Both the position numbers and the translations under genes were made by a program. Shown here piece by piece: positions 53,701 through 59,896 of a stretch of DNA of 64,000 bases. Positions within the stretch are counted from its first letter, which is position 1; each line of letters starts with the position of its first letter. The notes under the pieces are model-generated. The model searched no databases, had not been told where the DNA came from, and saw only the letters and a program-made list of their open reading frames with translations. This stretch comes from Alistipes sp. CAG:514. Lineage in GTDB: Bacteria; Bacteroidota; Bacteroidia; Bacteroidales; UBA932. The stretch is from positions 4,271 to 68,270 of the forward strand of contig HF986015.1 of NCBI GenBank assembly GCA_000431015.1, written 5' to 3'.

Positions 53701-53965
53701 TTTCAGGGGACTGCTCGACTGCGAGATCGCCGCGACAAGCTCGATCGACACATCCATGAACATTGTGCTGCCGACCCTGAGCGGCATAGTGAAAATTGAC
53801 GGCAAGAACCTGTCTCTGACCGACAGTGACGAACTCAACAAGCTCCGCAGATCCTTGATGTTCAAGGACAAGGACTCCAGCTTCATAAAATCCCTGTCAA
53901 TCCGCGGCATCATCAAGGAGAACCACATGGAGATCTTCCCGTTCCTGCTGAACATCGACCGCTAA
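50798..53965 (+). CDS. AsmA-like envelope protein, cut short by an in-frame stop
   Basis: A large inner-membrane-anchored AsmA-like protein (the bacterial relatives of VPS13-type lipid-transfer proteins). The N-terminus has a basic tail and a transmembrane helix (PALWTIFGVWAVIIIVLQIA), then long beta-rich repeats (IKASMFKSFPNLNVTIDNFS near the start). The TAA at 53963 ends it at 1055 residues inside the conserved MEIFPFLLNIDR(Y) block of the AsmA C-terminal region; the same frame continues open to 54451. Either the gene is newly broken, the stop is read through, or this is a sequence error. See the tail entry. Confidence 0.85.
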   Translation: MGKDVVKKGARRWLRPALWTIFGVWAVIIIVLQIALNSKVLTRVVNDVAKEYVDGDVTFTGIKASMFKSFPNLNVTIDNFSITYPHDRFAAFDSLDVPGGYLLKSGRGEGADTLAHFRKFSVSVNYLAAATGRLRIRHAILDHPRIFAHQYDSTTANWNMFGDGSVKEDGDTIASTLPPVSVGKVSLGGRPFIVYTNPSDTIFGCIFLKQLTAKGHYDAKRNKIEGVSLEMDSLFVAGRLPADTVALGVERLGIKERAGHFDVNLSSRLFLGMESSGRMSIPVEIEGNIFPELGKKCVTVGNMTARVATVGLSANGKADFSGKDIHIKGSVATENASINEIAGHFGDNFPILKKLRTDATLSVNAFCDGSYDKSTGSLPPLSVRIQVPDSRIGWEGISGDGRFDLDITATSQDGKLTAEVPDFCFSVNGMKVMMSGTADDLLGADPKFDISSDIHIVLDSLACYLPDSLGVSVHGDLEGIIEGDFRLSQLDAFNFSEIGLEGLLESNGIRISIPKDTLFAYLGHTDISLGAFNHEDDHDGHGGSGHRHSGLSVAIDSMLTEYGASTFIRGTGLTLSAHNTKERMSADPKRHPIHGHLDIASIGMMDIDSCFVGAIGSVNTFKLSLKQTGTHSVPFISLSSRNKNITLREGVTRFSGQDARLSVEAHPNSAERQLRRKHLLDSLQRIYPGVKRDSLLRKVFGKYASGTTLPDYLSEKDFEKSDIRIQLGESFANYIRDWDITGNIDLAEGLVITPYYPLDNRITGFSGKFSNNTIDLNRLSFKSGVSDISATGHLTGLKRFLVSGKGRLNLDLGITSDEIDMNEILIALNAGKKFTPIGHNAALSGVDDNAYLNTVKEMTAADTTASTSLVVLPSNLNAKISLSANKIRYSNLETSWVASDIVMKERCLQATNTLATTNMGDVYLEGFYSTRTKKDLKAGFDLTLSGITAEKVIQLFPAVDSIVPMLKAFRGLLDCEIAATSSIDTSMNIVLPTLSGIVKIDGKNLSLTDSDELNKLRRSLMFKDKDSSFIKSLSIRGIIKENHMEIFPFLLNIDR

Positions 53966-54451
53966 TCGATCGCGGCCAGCGGCCTTCAGGGTTTCGACCA
54001 GCGGTTCAAGTACCACCTTTCCGCCCTGAAGTCGCCGATTCCGTTCAAGTTCGGCATCAACGTGAACGGCACCTTCGACAATTGGAAGTGGAAACTCGGC
54101 AAGACAAAGTACAAGAGCCGCAACATCCCTCTTTTCGATGATCAGGTCAACAGCCTGACGCTAAACCTGACCTCCGCCATCCACAACATATTCGAGAAGG
54201 GCGTGGAGCAGGCTCTGAAGCAGAACGAGCTGTCGCAGAAGGCGATAGAGAACAAAAAGAAGGAACTTGACTATTCCGCCTCCCTGACGGAAGACCTCTC
54301 CGCCGACGAAAAGAAAACCCTCAAAGCCCTTGAGACCGTCACCGGCGCCGGTAACATCGGTGACAACGGTGCCGGCTCACATCTTCCGCACGCTGAACCA
54401 GCCGGAACGAACGATGCGGCAGAGCGCGACGGGCAGAAAAATAATATTTGA
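53966..54451 (+). pseudogene. C-terminal tail of the AsmA-like gene after the in-frame TAA
   Basis: In the same frame as the upstream gene, 161 sense codons follow the stop: SIAASGLQGFDQRFKYHLSA, then LKSPIPFKFGINVNGTFDNW and WKLGKTKYKSRNI, the usual AsmA C-terminal sequence, then a helical and low-complexity end. With Tyr instead of TAA the protein would be 1217 residues. The tail shows no other damage. A GTG at 54062 could restart translation for 129 residues, but no ribosome-binding site supports that. Confidence 0.8.
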
Positions 54452-54477
54452 ATATTAACAGATTTCAACTATCTTTG
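54447..54477 (+). promoter_or_regulatory. Canonical promoter of tRNA-Leu
   Basis: TTTG (54447-54450), exactly 19 bp, then TATCTTTG (54470-54477): a perfect Bacteroidetes promoter. It overlaps the end of the AsmA tail by a few bases and leaves a 95 nt 5' leader before the tRNA. Confidence 0.85.
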
Positions 54478-54572
54478 CAAACCTTTCGGACTCGGAGCAA
54501 AGGCAGCTTCCAATCGCCCGACCTCCCCGCGGAATCCCTATCATCATCTAGATTCCCCTGCCGGAAGGCTTT

Positions 54573-54652
54573 GCGGGTGTGTTGAAACTGGTAGACAAGC
54601 CAGACTTAGGATCTGGTGCGCAAGCGTATGGGTTCGAGTCCCTTCACCCGCA
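54573..54652 (+). tRNA. tRNA-Leu (anticodon UAG)
   Basis: Acceptor GCGGGTG pairs with CACCCGC, discriminator A. The anticodon stem CCAGA/TCTGG encloses CTTAGGA, giving anticodon TAG. Variable arm TGCGCAAGCGTA and T-loop GGTTCGAGTCC. CCA is not encoded. Followed by a terminator and by a mobile-element scar. Confidence 0.95.
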
Positions 54653-54658
54653 CAAAAA

Positions 54659-54699
54659 ATGCCTCCTAATCAACTGATTAAGGGGCATATTTCATTTTT
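54659..54699 (+). terminator. Terminator of tRNA-Leu
   Basis: ATGCCTCCTAATCA and TGATTAAGGGGCAT form a 14-position stem (one mismatch, one wobble), followed by TTTCATTTTT. Confidence 0.75.
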
Positions 54700-54794
54700 C
54701 AATAGGTGTACTAAGTATCCCAAAATGGTCCAAGAATCCCGTACCGGTTGAATATTGCGTTACGGCTAGTACTTTCCTGATTTAGGTTGACTCG

Positions 54795-54872
54795 GGTACA
54801 CAAAAGGACTATTTCATGTACCAACCATGTTTCTGGAGACATTCGGTACACCATTGAGGCTTCTCCTGTACC
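54795..54872. repeat. Two GGTACA/TGTACC inverted-repeat pairs with 50 bp period
   Basis: GGTACAC at 54795 with TGTACC at 54817, and again GGTACAC at 54845 with TGTACC at 54867. Each pair is an inverted repeat with a 15 bp gap, and the pairs are exactly 50 bp apart. A degenerate third half-site TAGTAC lies 50 bp earlier at 54767. The layout suggests cooperative protein binding, for example an integrase or excision regulator. Confidence 0.7.
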
Positions 54873-54954
54873 AAACTTATCTTTCGGATTAAAAACCGAG
54901 GGGTGAAGCAGAGAGCCTTACGGCTCAGAGTGGCAGCCGGGTACAGACATTACC

Positions 54955-55086
54955 CTAATAACGCCTGTAGTGGCTGCGGACTCTCTCAACCTTGCCGAAA
55001 CGCACTCGCCTGTAGGCTCGCACCTGGACAAGTCTGATAATCTCCACCTCAATGGCGACTATCACAAGATGTTGGCTTGTTCTCAT
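54955..55086 (-). CDS. Small basic protein of 43 residues, mobile-element type
   Basis: The ATG at 55086 opens MRTSQHLVIVAIEVEIIRLV followed by QVRAYRRVRFGKVERVRSHY and RRY, ending at TAG. The alternation of hydrophobic beta-like and Arg/Tyr-rich residues looks like a real protein, and short ORFs with such RVRFGKV endings are, to my recollection, common in Bacteroides mobile elements; I cannot verify this here. No Shine-Dalgarno is present. The 3' end overlaps a structured stretch (54913-54984). Function unknown. Confidence 0.4.
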   Translation of the reverse strand: MRTSQHLVIVAIEVEIIRLVQVRAYRRVRFGKVERVRSHYRRY

Positions 55087-55165
55087 TCTACATACTTATT
55101 GTTAGGAAATTGAGAGAACAACCGTCCTTGTTGTAGTACCCCCTCGGTATGGGACAATAACAAAA

Positions 55166-55210
55166 AAGCAAGCATCCCTTTTAGGGAAAAGATGCTTGCT
55201 TATTTTTTTT
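55166..55210. terminator. Strong bidirectional terminator
   Basis: AAGCAAGCATC pairs perfectly with GATGCTTGCTT (11 bp) with CCCTTTTAGGG as an inner hairpin. T-runs flank it on both strands (plus 55203-55210; minus 55162-55167). Confidence 0.85.
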
Positions 55211-55232
55211 CCTAACTCGTATGTGAACTATG

Positions 55233-55263
55233 CAAAGTTAACCATTATTTTCTAATTGACAAT
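55233..55263 (-). promoter_or_regulatory. Minus-strand promoter facing a terminator
   Basis: On the minus strand ATTG (55260-55263), a 19 bp spacer and TAACTTTG (55233-55240). Transcription would run into the hairpin at 55201-55166 about 25 nt later and then reach the 43-codon ORF, an attenuator-like arrangement. Confidence 0.55.
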
Positions 55264-55297
55264 AGGGATTCTATATTTTGGTTATTCTAAATTCAGA

Positions 55298-55378
55298 TTA
55301 TTCCCCTTCCACCAACCATTCCACAAACTCCCACACCTTCTTGAAGTCCTCTACAAAGGTTTGATACTCTTCCACGAT
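55298..55378 (-). pseudogene. C-terminal gene remnant
   Basis: Minus-strand reading gives IVEEYQTFVEDFKKVWEFVE then WLVEGE and TAA, with a stop directly upstream. The amphipathic, aromatic-rich helix reads like a true protein C-terminus; the parent gene is gone. It could be read from a GTG at 55375. Confidence 0.35.
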
Positions 55379-55412
55379 TCAGCACAAAAAGGATGATTAA
55401 AAGTCTGAATAA

Positions 55413-55484
55413 CTATCGGAGATTATAGTAATCGGAGACAAGGTCGAGGTTGACCTCGCCAAAAAGCAAGAAAGAGGGGCTTGA
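55413..55484 (+). pseudogene. C-terminal gene remnant ending in a terminator
   Basis: Plus-strand reading gives LSEIIVIGDKVEVDLAKKQE then RGA and TGA, after an upstream stop. The stop lies inside the 5' arm of the terminator at 55476, as in many compact genes, which supports a real lost gene end. Confidence 0.35.
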
Positions 55485-55513
55485 CTAATACTTTTAGTCA
55501 GCCCCTTTTTTTC
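55476..55513 (+). terminator. Rho-independent terminator
   Basis: GGGGCT-T-GACTAA pairs with TTAGTC-AGCCCC (12 bp, one bulge), then a run of T (55506-55513). Confidence 0.85.
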
Positions 55514-55565
55514 TTTTCCATAACCAACCGAGGGTGCAGCACTTGCTGCGGCACCGGGGTGGTGA

Positions 55566-56627
55566 TTACTTCACGCGAAGCTTCTTGCCTAGGCGGAGGA
55601 TTGTGGTCTCTTTGATCCCGTTCAGGTTGCAGAGGGTCCTTACGGTGGTGTGATACTTCCGGGCCAGGGCGCCGAGAGTGTCACCTTGACGGATAGTATG
55701 ATACTTGGCGGCGGCAGCTGCCTTTCTCTCAGCCTCGGCCTTCCTGGCGGCCTCCTCCTTGTCCTTTGCGTCGCCTTCAAGGATGTCGATCTCCTCCTGC
55801 TCGCTCTCAGGAACGTACTTGCTGTTGGCGTTCAGATACTTCTTCTTGAGCACGAACAACCTGTGCCTCAATGTGCCGGAATGGAAATCGATCAGCCATT
55901 CAGGATCGAAGGCGTAGCCCTTGTAACGGGTCTCGAAATGAAGATGCGGGCCGGTGGAGCGCCCTGTCGAACCGCCGAGACCGATGATCGTGCCGGCGTT
56001 CACCCACTGGTCATCCTTGACATAAATCTTGGAAAGATGGCCGTAGAATGTCTCCAGACCGTTGTCGTGGCGAAGGACCACAAGATTGCCATAGCCCTTG
56101 TAACGCTTCGATATCCGGACCTTGCCGTCAAAGGCGGCATAGACCGGTGTGCCGGTGTGCAGCGGAAGATCCACGCCTTGATGTCTGCGCCTGTGACGAT
56201 AGCCGAACTTTGAATAGACATCATTCTGATGAGGGCACTTGTACTCACTCAATGTGTCGACGATCCAAAGAGCGATCTCATCGGGAAGCTCCTCCAAGGA
56301 AACACGGTACGGATCCGGATAATCATGGGTCCAGTACTCATTGAACACCTGATGGTCACGCGCATAGGTGGAGTCCTTGTAATACTTCCAGGTGTAGTCC
56401 GACAGAAGCAGGATCTTGATGTGCGGATCCGCCGTGTCGATTGTGTCCAGAGCCTCAGCCCTGTTCAGTTCCATGGACTGCACGGATTCCCTGCAGATTC
56501 TCGGGATAAGGATCTCAGCTTGTTTCCTGGTCTTGATTGTGGTGTCCTGCGCCACGGCAGGAACCGAAAACTGCATTGAGGCAAGGACCATGACAATGGC
56601 GCTCGCCAAAAAACCTCCACGAATCAT
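55566..56627 (-). CDS. M23 peptidase with C-terminal LysM domain
   Basis: A 353-residue exported wall hydrolase. Signal peptide (1-27), an N-terminal helical region, and an M23 domain (about 140-245) with the zinc motif HQGVD (HxxxD) and HLHFE intact, so catalytic. A basic/alanine linker leads to one LysM repeat (YHTIRQGDTLGALARKYHTT) that binds peptidoglycan. It precedes nothing on its strand except the mobile scar; the phosphomannomutase gene is 5 bp upstream, so cotranscription is likely. Confidence 0.92.
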   Translation of the reverse strand: MIRGGFLASAIVMVLASMQFSVPAVAQDTTIKTRKQAEILIPRICRESVQSMELNRAEALDTIDTADPHIKILLLSDYTWKYYKDSTYARDHQVFNEYWTHDYPDPYRVSLEELPDEIALWIVDTLSEYKCPHQNDVYSKFGYRHRRRHQGVDLPLHTGTPVYAAFDGKVRISKRYKGYGNLVVLRHDNGLETFYGHLSKIYVKDDQWVNAGTIIGLGGSTGRSTGPHLHFETRYKGYAFDPEWLIDFHSGTLRHRLFVLKKKYLNANSKYVPESEQEEIDILEGDAKDKEEAARKAEAERKAAAAAKYHTIRQGDTLGALARKYHTTVRTLCNLNGIKETTILRLGKKLRVK

Positions 56628-56632
56628 CCTGT

Positions 56633-57991
56633 CTACAGTTTTGCTCCGAATCTCTCCACAAGGAGGGTCCTGGTCTCGTTAACTTTTTCCTCAAGCAGAG
56701 CGTCTGATGTGGCCTCGCAGATGAACCTCAGGTAAGGCTCGGTGTTGGAAGGACGGATGTTGAACCACCAGTCCGGGAACTCGACCCTGTAGCCGTCGAA
56801 ATCCATTTCGGCGGTAGGCTTTTCCTTGGAGATGAAATACTCTTTGACGGCATCCATCGCACCCTTCTTGTCCTCGATCCTGAAATTGATCTCTCCGGAA
56901 TTCTGGTAGCGCGCGATCCTGCCGATCAGCTCGTGAAGGGTCACGCCTTTCTTCTTCATGGCAGCCACAACCCTGAGTATCAGCATAGAAGCCAGCAATC
57001 CGCTGTCAGAATAGAAGAAATCGCGGAAATAATAGTGCCCGGCCAGCTCTCCACCCCAGACACCGTCAAGCTCACGGAGCTTCCTGGCGGCGAAGGCTCG
57101 TCCGACCTTCCAAGTGGCCATCCTGCACCCCATCGGAGTCAAGTACTCCCCGACAGCCTTGGAGCTGCGGATGTCCTGAAGCACGATGCCTGTCTCATGC
57201 CTCTCGTCCACGAAATAGTGGCCAAGCACGGCGATCATCAGATCCGGAGACACGAACTCGCCCTCGTTGTCAACGAACATCACACGGTCAGCGTCACCGT
57301 CGTAGATGACACCGATGTCAGCTCCGGTCTTTTTCACCAAAGCCTTAAGCGGCTCCACATTCTTAGGAATAAGAGGGTTAGGCTCGTGATTAGGGAAGTT
57401 GCCATCCAGATCCTCGAATATGTAGGCAGGCTCGTCGCCGAAAATCTCACGGGCGTAAAGGCTTGACATACCGTTGGAAAGGTCGAAGGCTATCTTGATG
57501 TCGGAATAGTCACCCTTGTACTTCAGGAGGAAGTCAAGGTAGTCTTTATGAATATCCTTGAGAATGACCTGTCCTTTCTTCGGCGCCGCCGGCGTAGGCC
57601 TTCCGCTTTCGATCCACTCCTGGATCTGTCCAAGACCGGAATCCAAGCCGACAGGAAGGGCGTTCTCCCTTGAGACCTTCATGCCGTTATACTCCTTAGG
57701 ATTGTGGGACGCGGTGATCTGCACCGAAGCCTTGAATCCGTAGTTGGCTGTACCGAAATAGACCATCGGAGTCGTGCTGAGACCGATGTCATAGACATCC
57801 GCGCCGGCGTCGGTGATACCTTTTAGAAGATATTCATGAATCTCCGGCGAGGAGACCCTACAGTCCCTGCCGACGAGAACCTTGTCAGTCCCAAGAAGTT
57901 CCGGTAGAAAATAGCCCACCTTGTAGGCTGTGTTACGGTCGAAGTCTACATTATAGACTCCGCGTATGTCATACGCGTGAAATGCTCCCAT
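56633..57991 (-). CDS. Phosphomannomutase/phosphoglucomutase
   Basis: Interconverts hexose 1- and 6-phosphates for cell-surface sugar synthesis. From the ATG at 57991 (MGAFHAYDIRGVYNVDF) it has 452 residues; the frame runs open to 58120, but that part overlaps def and is rejected. Active-site serine in TASHNPKEYNGMK, metal loop DGDADRVMFVD, sugar-binding GGELAGHYYFRDFF and phosphate loop RPSNTEPYLR are intact. Whether mannose, glucose or glucosamine is preferred cannot be told. Confidence 0.92.
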   Translation of the reverse strand: MGAFHAYDIRGVYNVDFDRNTAYKVGYFLPELLGTDKVLVGRDCRVSSPEIHEYLLKGITDAGADVYDIGLSTTPMVYFGTANYGFKASVQITASHNPKEYNGMKVSRENALPVGLDSGLGQIQEWIESGRPTPAAPKKGQVILKDIHKDYLDFLLKYKGDYSDIKIAFDLSNGMSSLYAREIFGDEPAYIFEDLDGNFPNHEPNPLIPKNVEPLKALVKKTGADIGVIYDGDADRVMFVDNEGEFVSPDLMIAVLGHYFVDERHETGIVLQDIRSSKAVGEYLTPMGCRMATWKVGRAFAARKLRELDGVWGGELAGHYYFRDFFYSDSGLLASMLILRVVAAMKKKGVTLHELIGRIARYQNSGEINFRIEDKKGAMDAVKEYFISKEKPTAEMDFDGYRVEFPDWWFNIRPSNTEPYLRFICEATSDALLEEKVNETRTLLVERFGAKL

Positions 57992-58001
57992 AATGTTCTT
58001 G

Positions 58002-58556
58002 TTATTTAATTTTAGTGGCGTACCTTGCAAAAACCTTTCCTTTCGCGATGTTCTGAAGCTTTTTTGAAAGCATCTTTTTCCTGATCGGAGCGACGTGATC
58101 CACGAACAGGTCGCCATCAAGATGCGACATCTCGTGCTGCACCATGCGACAGGCGAACTTGTCTAAGGTCTCAGTAACCTTCTCAAGATCAGCATTGTAA
58201 TATTCAATGGTCATACTCTGCGGCCTCGTGATGTCGCAATAGATCCCCGGGATGCTGAGACAGCCTTCGGAATATTCACATCTCTTCTCGCTCTCGCTGA
58301 GAATGACAGGGTTGATCATCACCCTCTTGAAGTCGGCGAGGTAAGGATAGACATCCGTCATCCCCGTACCGTCGACGATCAGGATTCTGACGCTCTCCCC
58401 CACCTGCGGCGCGGCGAGTCCGCAACCCTCTGACTTCGTGAGAGTCTCCTCCATGTCGGCCACCAGTTTCGCGATCTTCTCCTTCTCTGCGAGATCCGCC
58501 GGGACTGCCTTCTGTCTGAGAACCTCAGAGCCATATAAATAAATAGGTAATATCAT
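58002..58556 (-). CDS. def: Peptide deformylase
   Basis: Removes the N-formyl group from new proteins. The 184-residue enzyme has all three motifs: GCGLAAPQVG, EGCLSIPG (metal cysteine) and QHEMSHLDG (metal histidines and catalytic Glu). 10 bp before the phosphomannomutase and 26 bp after ruvX. Confidence 0.96.
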   Translation of the reverse strand: MILPIYLYGSEVLRQKAVPADLAEKEKIAKLVADMEETLTKSEGCGLAAPQVGESVRILIVDGTGMTDVYPYLADFKRVMINPVILSESEKRCEYSEGCLSIPGIYCDITRPQSMTIEYYNADLEKVTETLDKFACRMVQHEMSHLDGDLFVDHVAPIRKKMLSKKLQNIAKGKVFARYATKIK

Positions 58557-58582
58557 AACTCCAATTATTATTTCAACTTCTT

Positions 58583-58999
58583 CTATTTGCCGGTCCTGTC
58601 AAGGTAGCTTTGCAGGATGATCGCGGCGCTGATCCTGTCCACGGATGTCTTATCCCTGCGGTCCTTGGCCTTCATGCCGCCGTCAATCATGGCCCTGTGG
58701 GCCAGAACCGAGGTAAAACGTTCATCCTCAAGGGTTACCGGGATGTCCGGAAAGGCCTTGGCAAGAGTCTTCAGGAACACTTCCACATCGGCGGCGGCCT
58801 CGGACGGCTTATTGTTCATGTTCATCGGATAGCCGACAACAAAACGAGTTATGGTCTCCGTTTGAGCATAATTTTTGATATATTCTATTATCTTTGCAGC
58901 TGGAACCGTGTCCAGGGCTGAGGCAAAAATGCCCAGCGGGTCGCTGACTGCCACACCAACGCGTTTGCGTCCGTAGTCTATGCCGATAATCCTGTCCAT
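58583..58999 (-). CDS. ruvX: RuvX/YqgF Holliday-junction-resolvase-like nuclease
   Basis: A 138-residue RNase H-fold protein that trims pre-16S rRNA and/or cuts junctions. It starts at the ATG at 58999 (MDRIIGIDYGRKRVGVAVSD); the frame to 59011 is not used, as the -7 box is at 59009. Conserved VVGYPMNMN, EDERFTSVLA and DRISAAIILQSYL are present. A perfect promoter lies immediately upstream and the messenger would be nearly leaderless. Confidence 0.92.
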   Translation of the reverse strand: MDRIIGIDYGRKRVGVAVSDPLGIFASALDTVPAAKIIEYIKNYAQTETITRFVVGYPMNMNNKPSEAAADVEVFLKTLAKAFPDIPVTLEDERFTSVLAHRAMIDGGMKAKDRRDKTSVDRISAAIILQSYLDRTGK

Positions 59000-59008
59000 T
59001 GTAATCCG

Positions 59009-59039
59009 CAAAGTTAACGAAAAAGGCTCTCAAGTCAAA
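59009..59039 (-). promoter_or_regulatory. Canonical promoter of ruvX-def-pmm
   Basis: Minus-strand TTTG (59036-59039), 19 bp, TAACTTTG (59009-59016): a perfect match. The -7 box ends 9 nt before the ruvX ATG, leaving almost no leader. Confidence 0.8.
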
Positions 59040-59044
59040 ATCTT

Positions 59045-59896
59045 ATGTCAAAGCAAAAAAAAGGCGGCATCATAAAGAACTTCAGGCTCACTTTGGTGGA
59101 CGATGACACCCACGACAAAGTGTGGTCGAAAAAATTCACAAGAATCGGCGCACTTGTGACGGCGGTGACAGTCATCGTTGTCACCATCGCCACCATATTC
59201 TGCGTCATAGCCTTCACTCCTATCCGCACACTCATTCCGGGGTACCCTGACGCGCGGAGCAAGCACGATGCGATCAAGAACGCGATCACGATAGACTCCC
59301 TGGAGAATGTGCTGACGAAATGGGAACTATATTCAGAGAATCTCCGGCGCGTGGTCGACGGTCAGGAGCCGCTGAAGATCGACAGCCTGATGGAGGTGAG
59401 GAAGAATCCCGCCGCCGAGGCCGGCGACTCCAGGGAACTGGCCGAGAAAGACTCGCTTCTGCGAAAGGAGGTGGCGGACGAGGACAGGTTCGACATCAAG
59501 CCAGGCTCCGCAAGGACGCTTCCTATCGAGGGCATGCATTTCTTCACGCCGCTCAAGGGTGTTGTCTCACAGGGTTACGACAAGGCCCTCCATCCGTACA
59601 TCGACATCACAGCTCCGGGCAACTCGGTCGTGATGTCCGTTCTTGACGGCACCGTCATCTCGGCGGGATGGAACGACACGGAGGGCTACACGATAAGGAT
59701 CCAGCACGAAGGAGACATCATCTCCGTCTACAAGCACAACCAGAAGCTGCTCAAGGAGACCGGGGACAAAGTCACGGCCGGAACACCGATAGCGGTTCTT
59801 GGCGGCACGGGATCCACATCCGACGGTGACCATCTTCATTTTGAGCTTTGGCACAAAGGCGAGGCCGTCGATCCGACAAAGTATATAAGTTTCTGA
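59045..59896 (+). CDS. M23 peptidase, membrane-anchored
   Basis: A 283-residue protein with a basic cytoplasmic tail, one transmembrane helix (about 36-58; GALVTAVTVIVVTIATIFCV) and a C-terminal M23 domain (about 170-280) where HPYID (HxxxD) and HLHFELW are intact, so it is probably an active endopeptidase. A short coiled segment links them. The stop overlaps the dxr ATG by one base (TGATG). Common gene order in Bacteroidales. Confidence 0.9.
   Translation: MSKQKKGGIIKNFRLTLVDDDTHDKVWSKKFTRIGALVTAVTVIVVTIATIFCVIAFTPIRTLIPGYPDARSKHDAIKNAITIDSLENVLTKWELYSENLRRVVDGQEPLKIDSLMEVRKNPAAEAGDSRELAEKDSLLRKEVADEDRFDIKPGSARTLPIEGMHFFTPLKGVVSQGYDKALHPYIDITAPGNSVVMSVLDGTVISAGWNDTEGYTIRIQHEGDIISVYKHNQKLLKETGDKVTAGTPIAVLGGTGSTSDGDHLHFELWHKGEAVDPTKYISF

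Larger units (their letters stand above)
54653..55565. other. AT-rich scar of a mobile element next to tRNA-Leu
   Basis: A 0.9 kb stretch of lower GC than its surroundings. It holds the tRNA terminator, paired GGTACA/TGTACC inverted repeats (54795-54872), a 43-codon minus-strand ORF (54955-55086), a bidirectional terminator (55166-55210) with a minus-strand promoter facing it (55233-55263), and two short gene remnants (55298-55378 minus, 55413-55484 plus) ending in a strong terminator. No integrase gene or second copy of the tRNA 3' end was found. Confidence 0.65.

Noticed and set aside
54884..55120. Structured RNA (GAGCC-TTAC-GGCTC hairpin; AGAGT-GCAGCC/GGCTGC-ACTCT stem) as tmRNA, RNase P or 6S RNA
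   Set aside because: None of the diagnostic sequences of those RNAs are present, and the stems overlap the 3' end of a protein-like 43-codon ORF, so pairing may reflect coding repeats. Kept only as part of the scar region.
58874..58896. Plus-strand promoter (TATCTTTG) inside ruvX
   Set aside because: The only TTTG upstream is 11 bp away instead of about 19, and no plus-strand gene begins close by.
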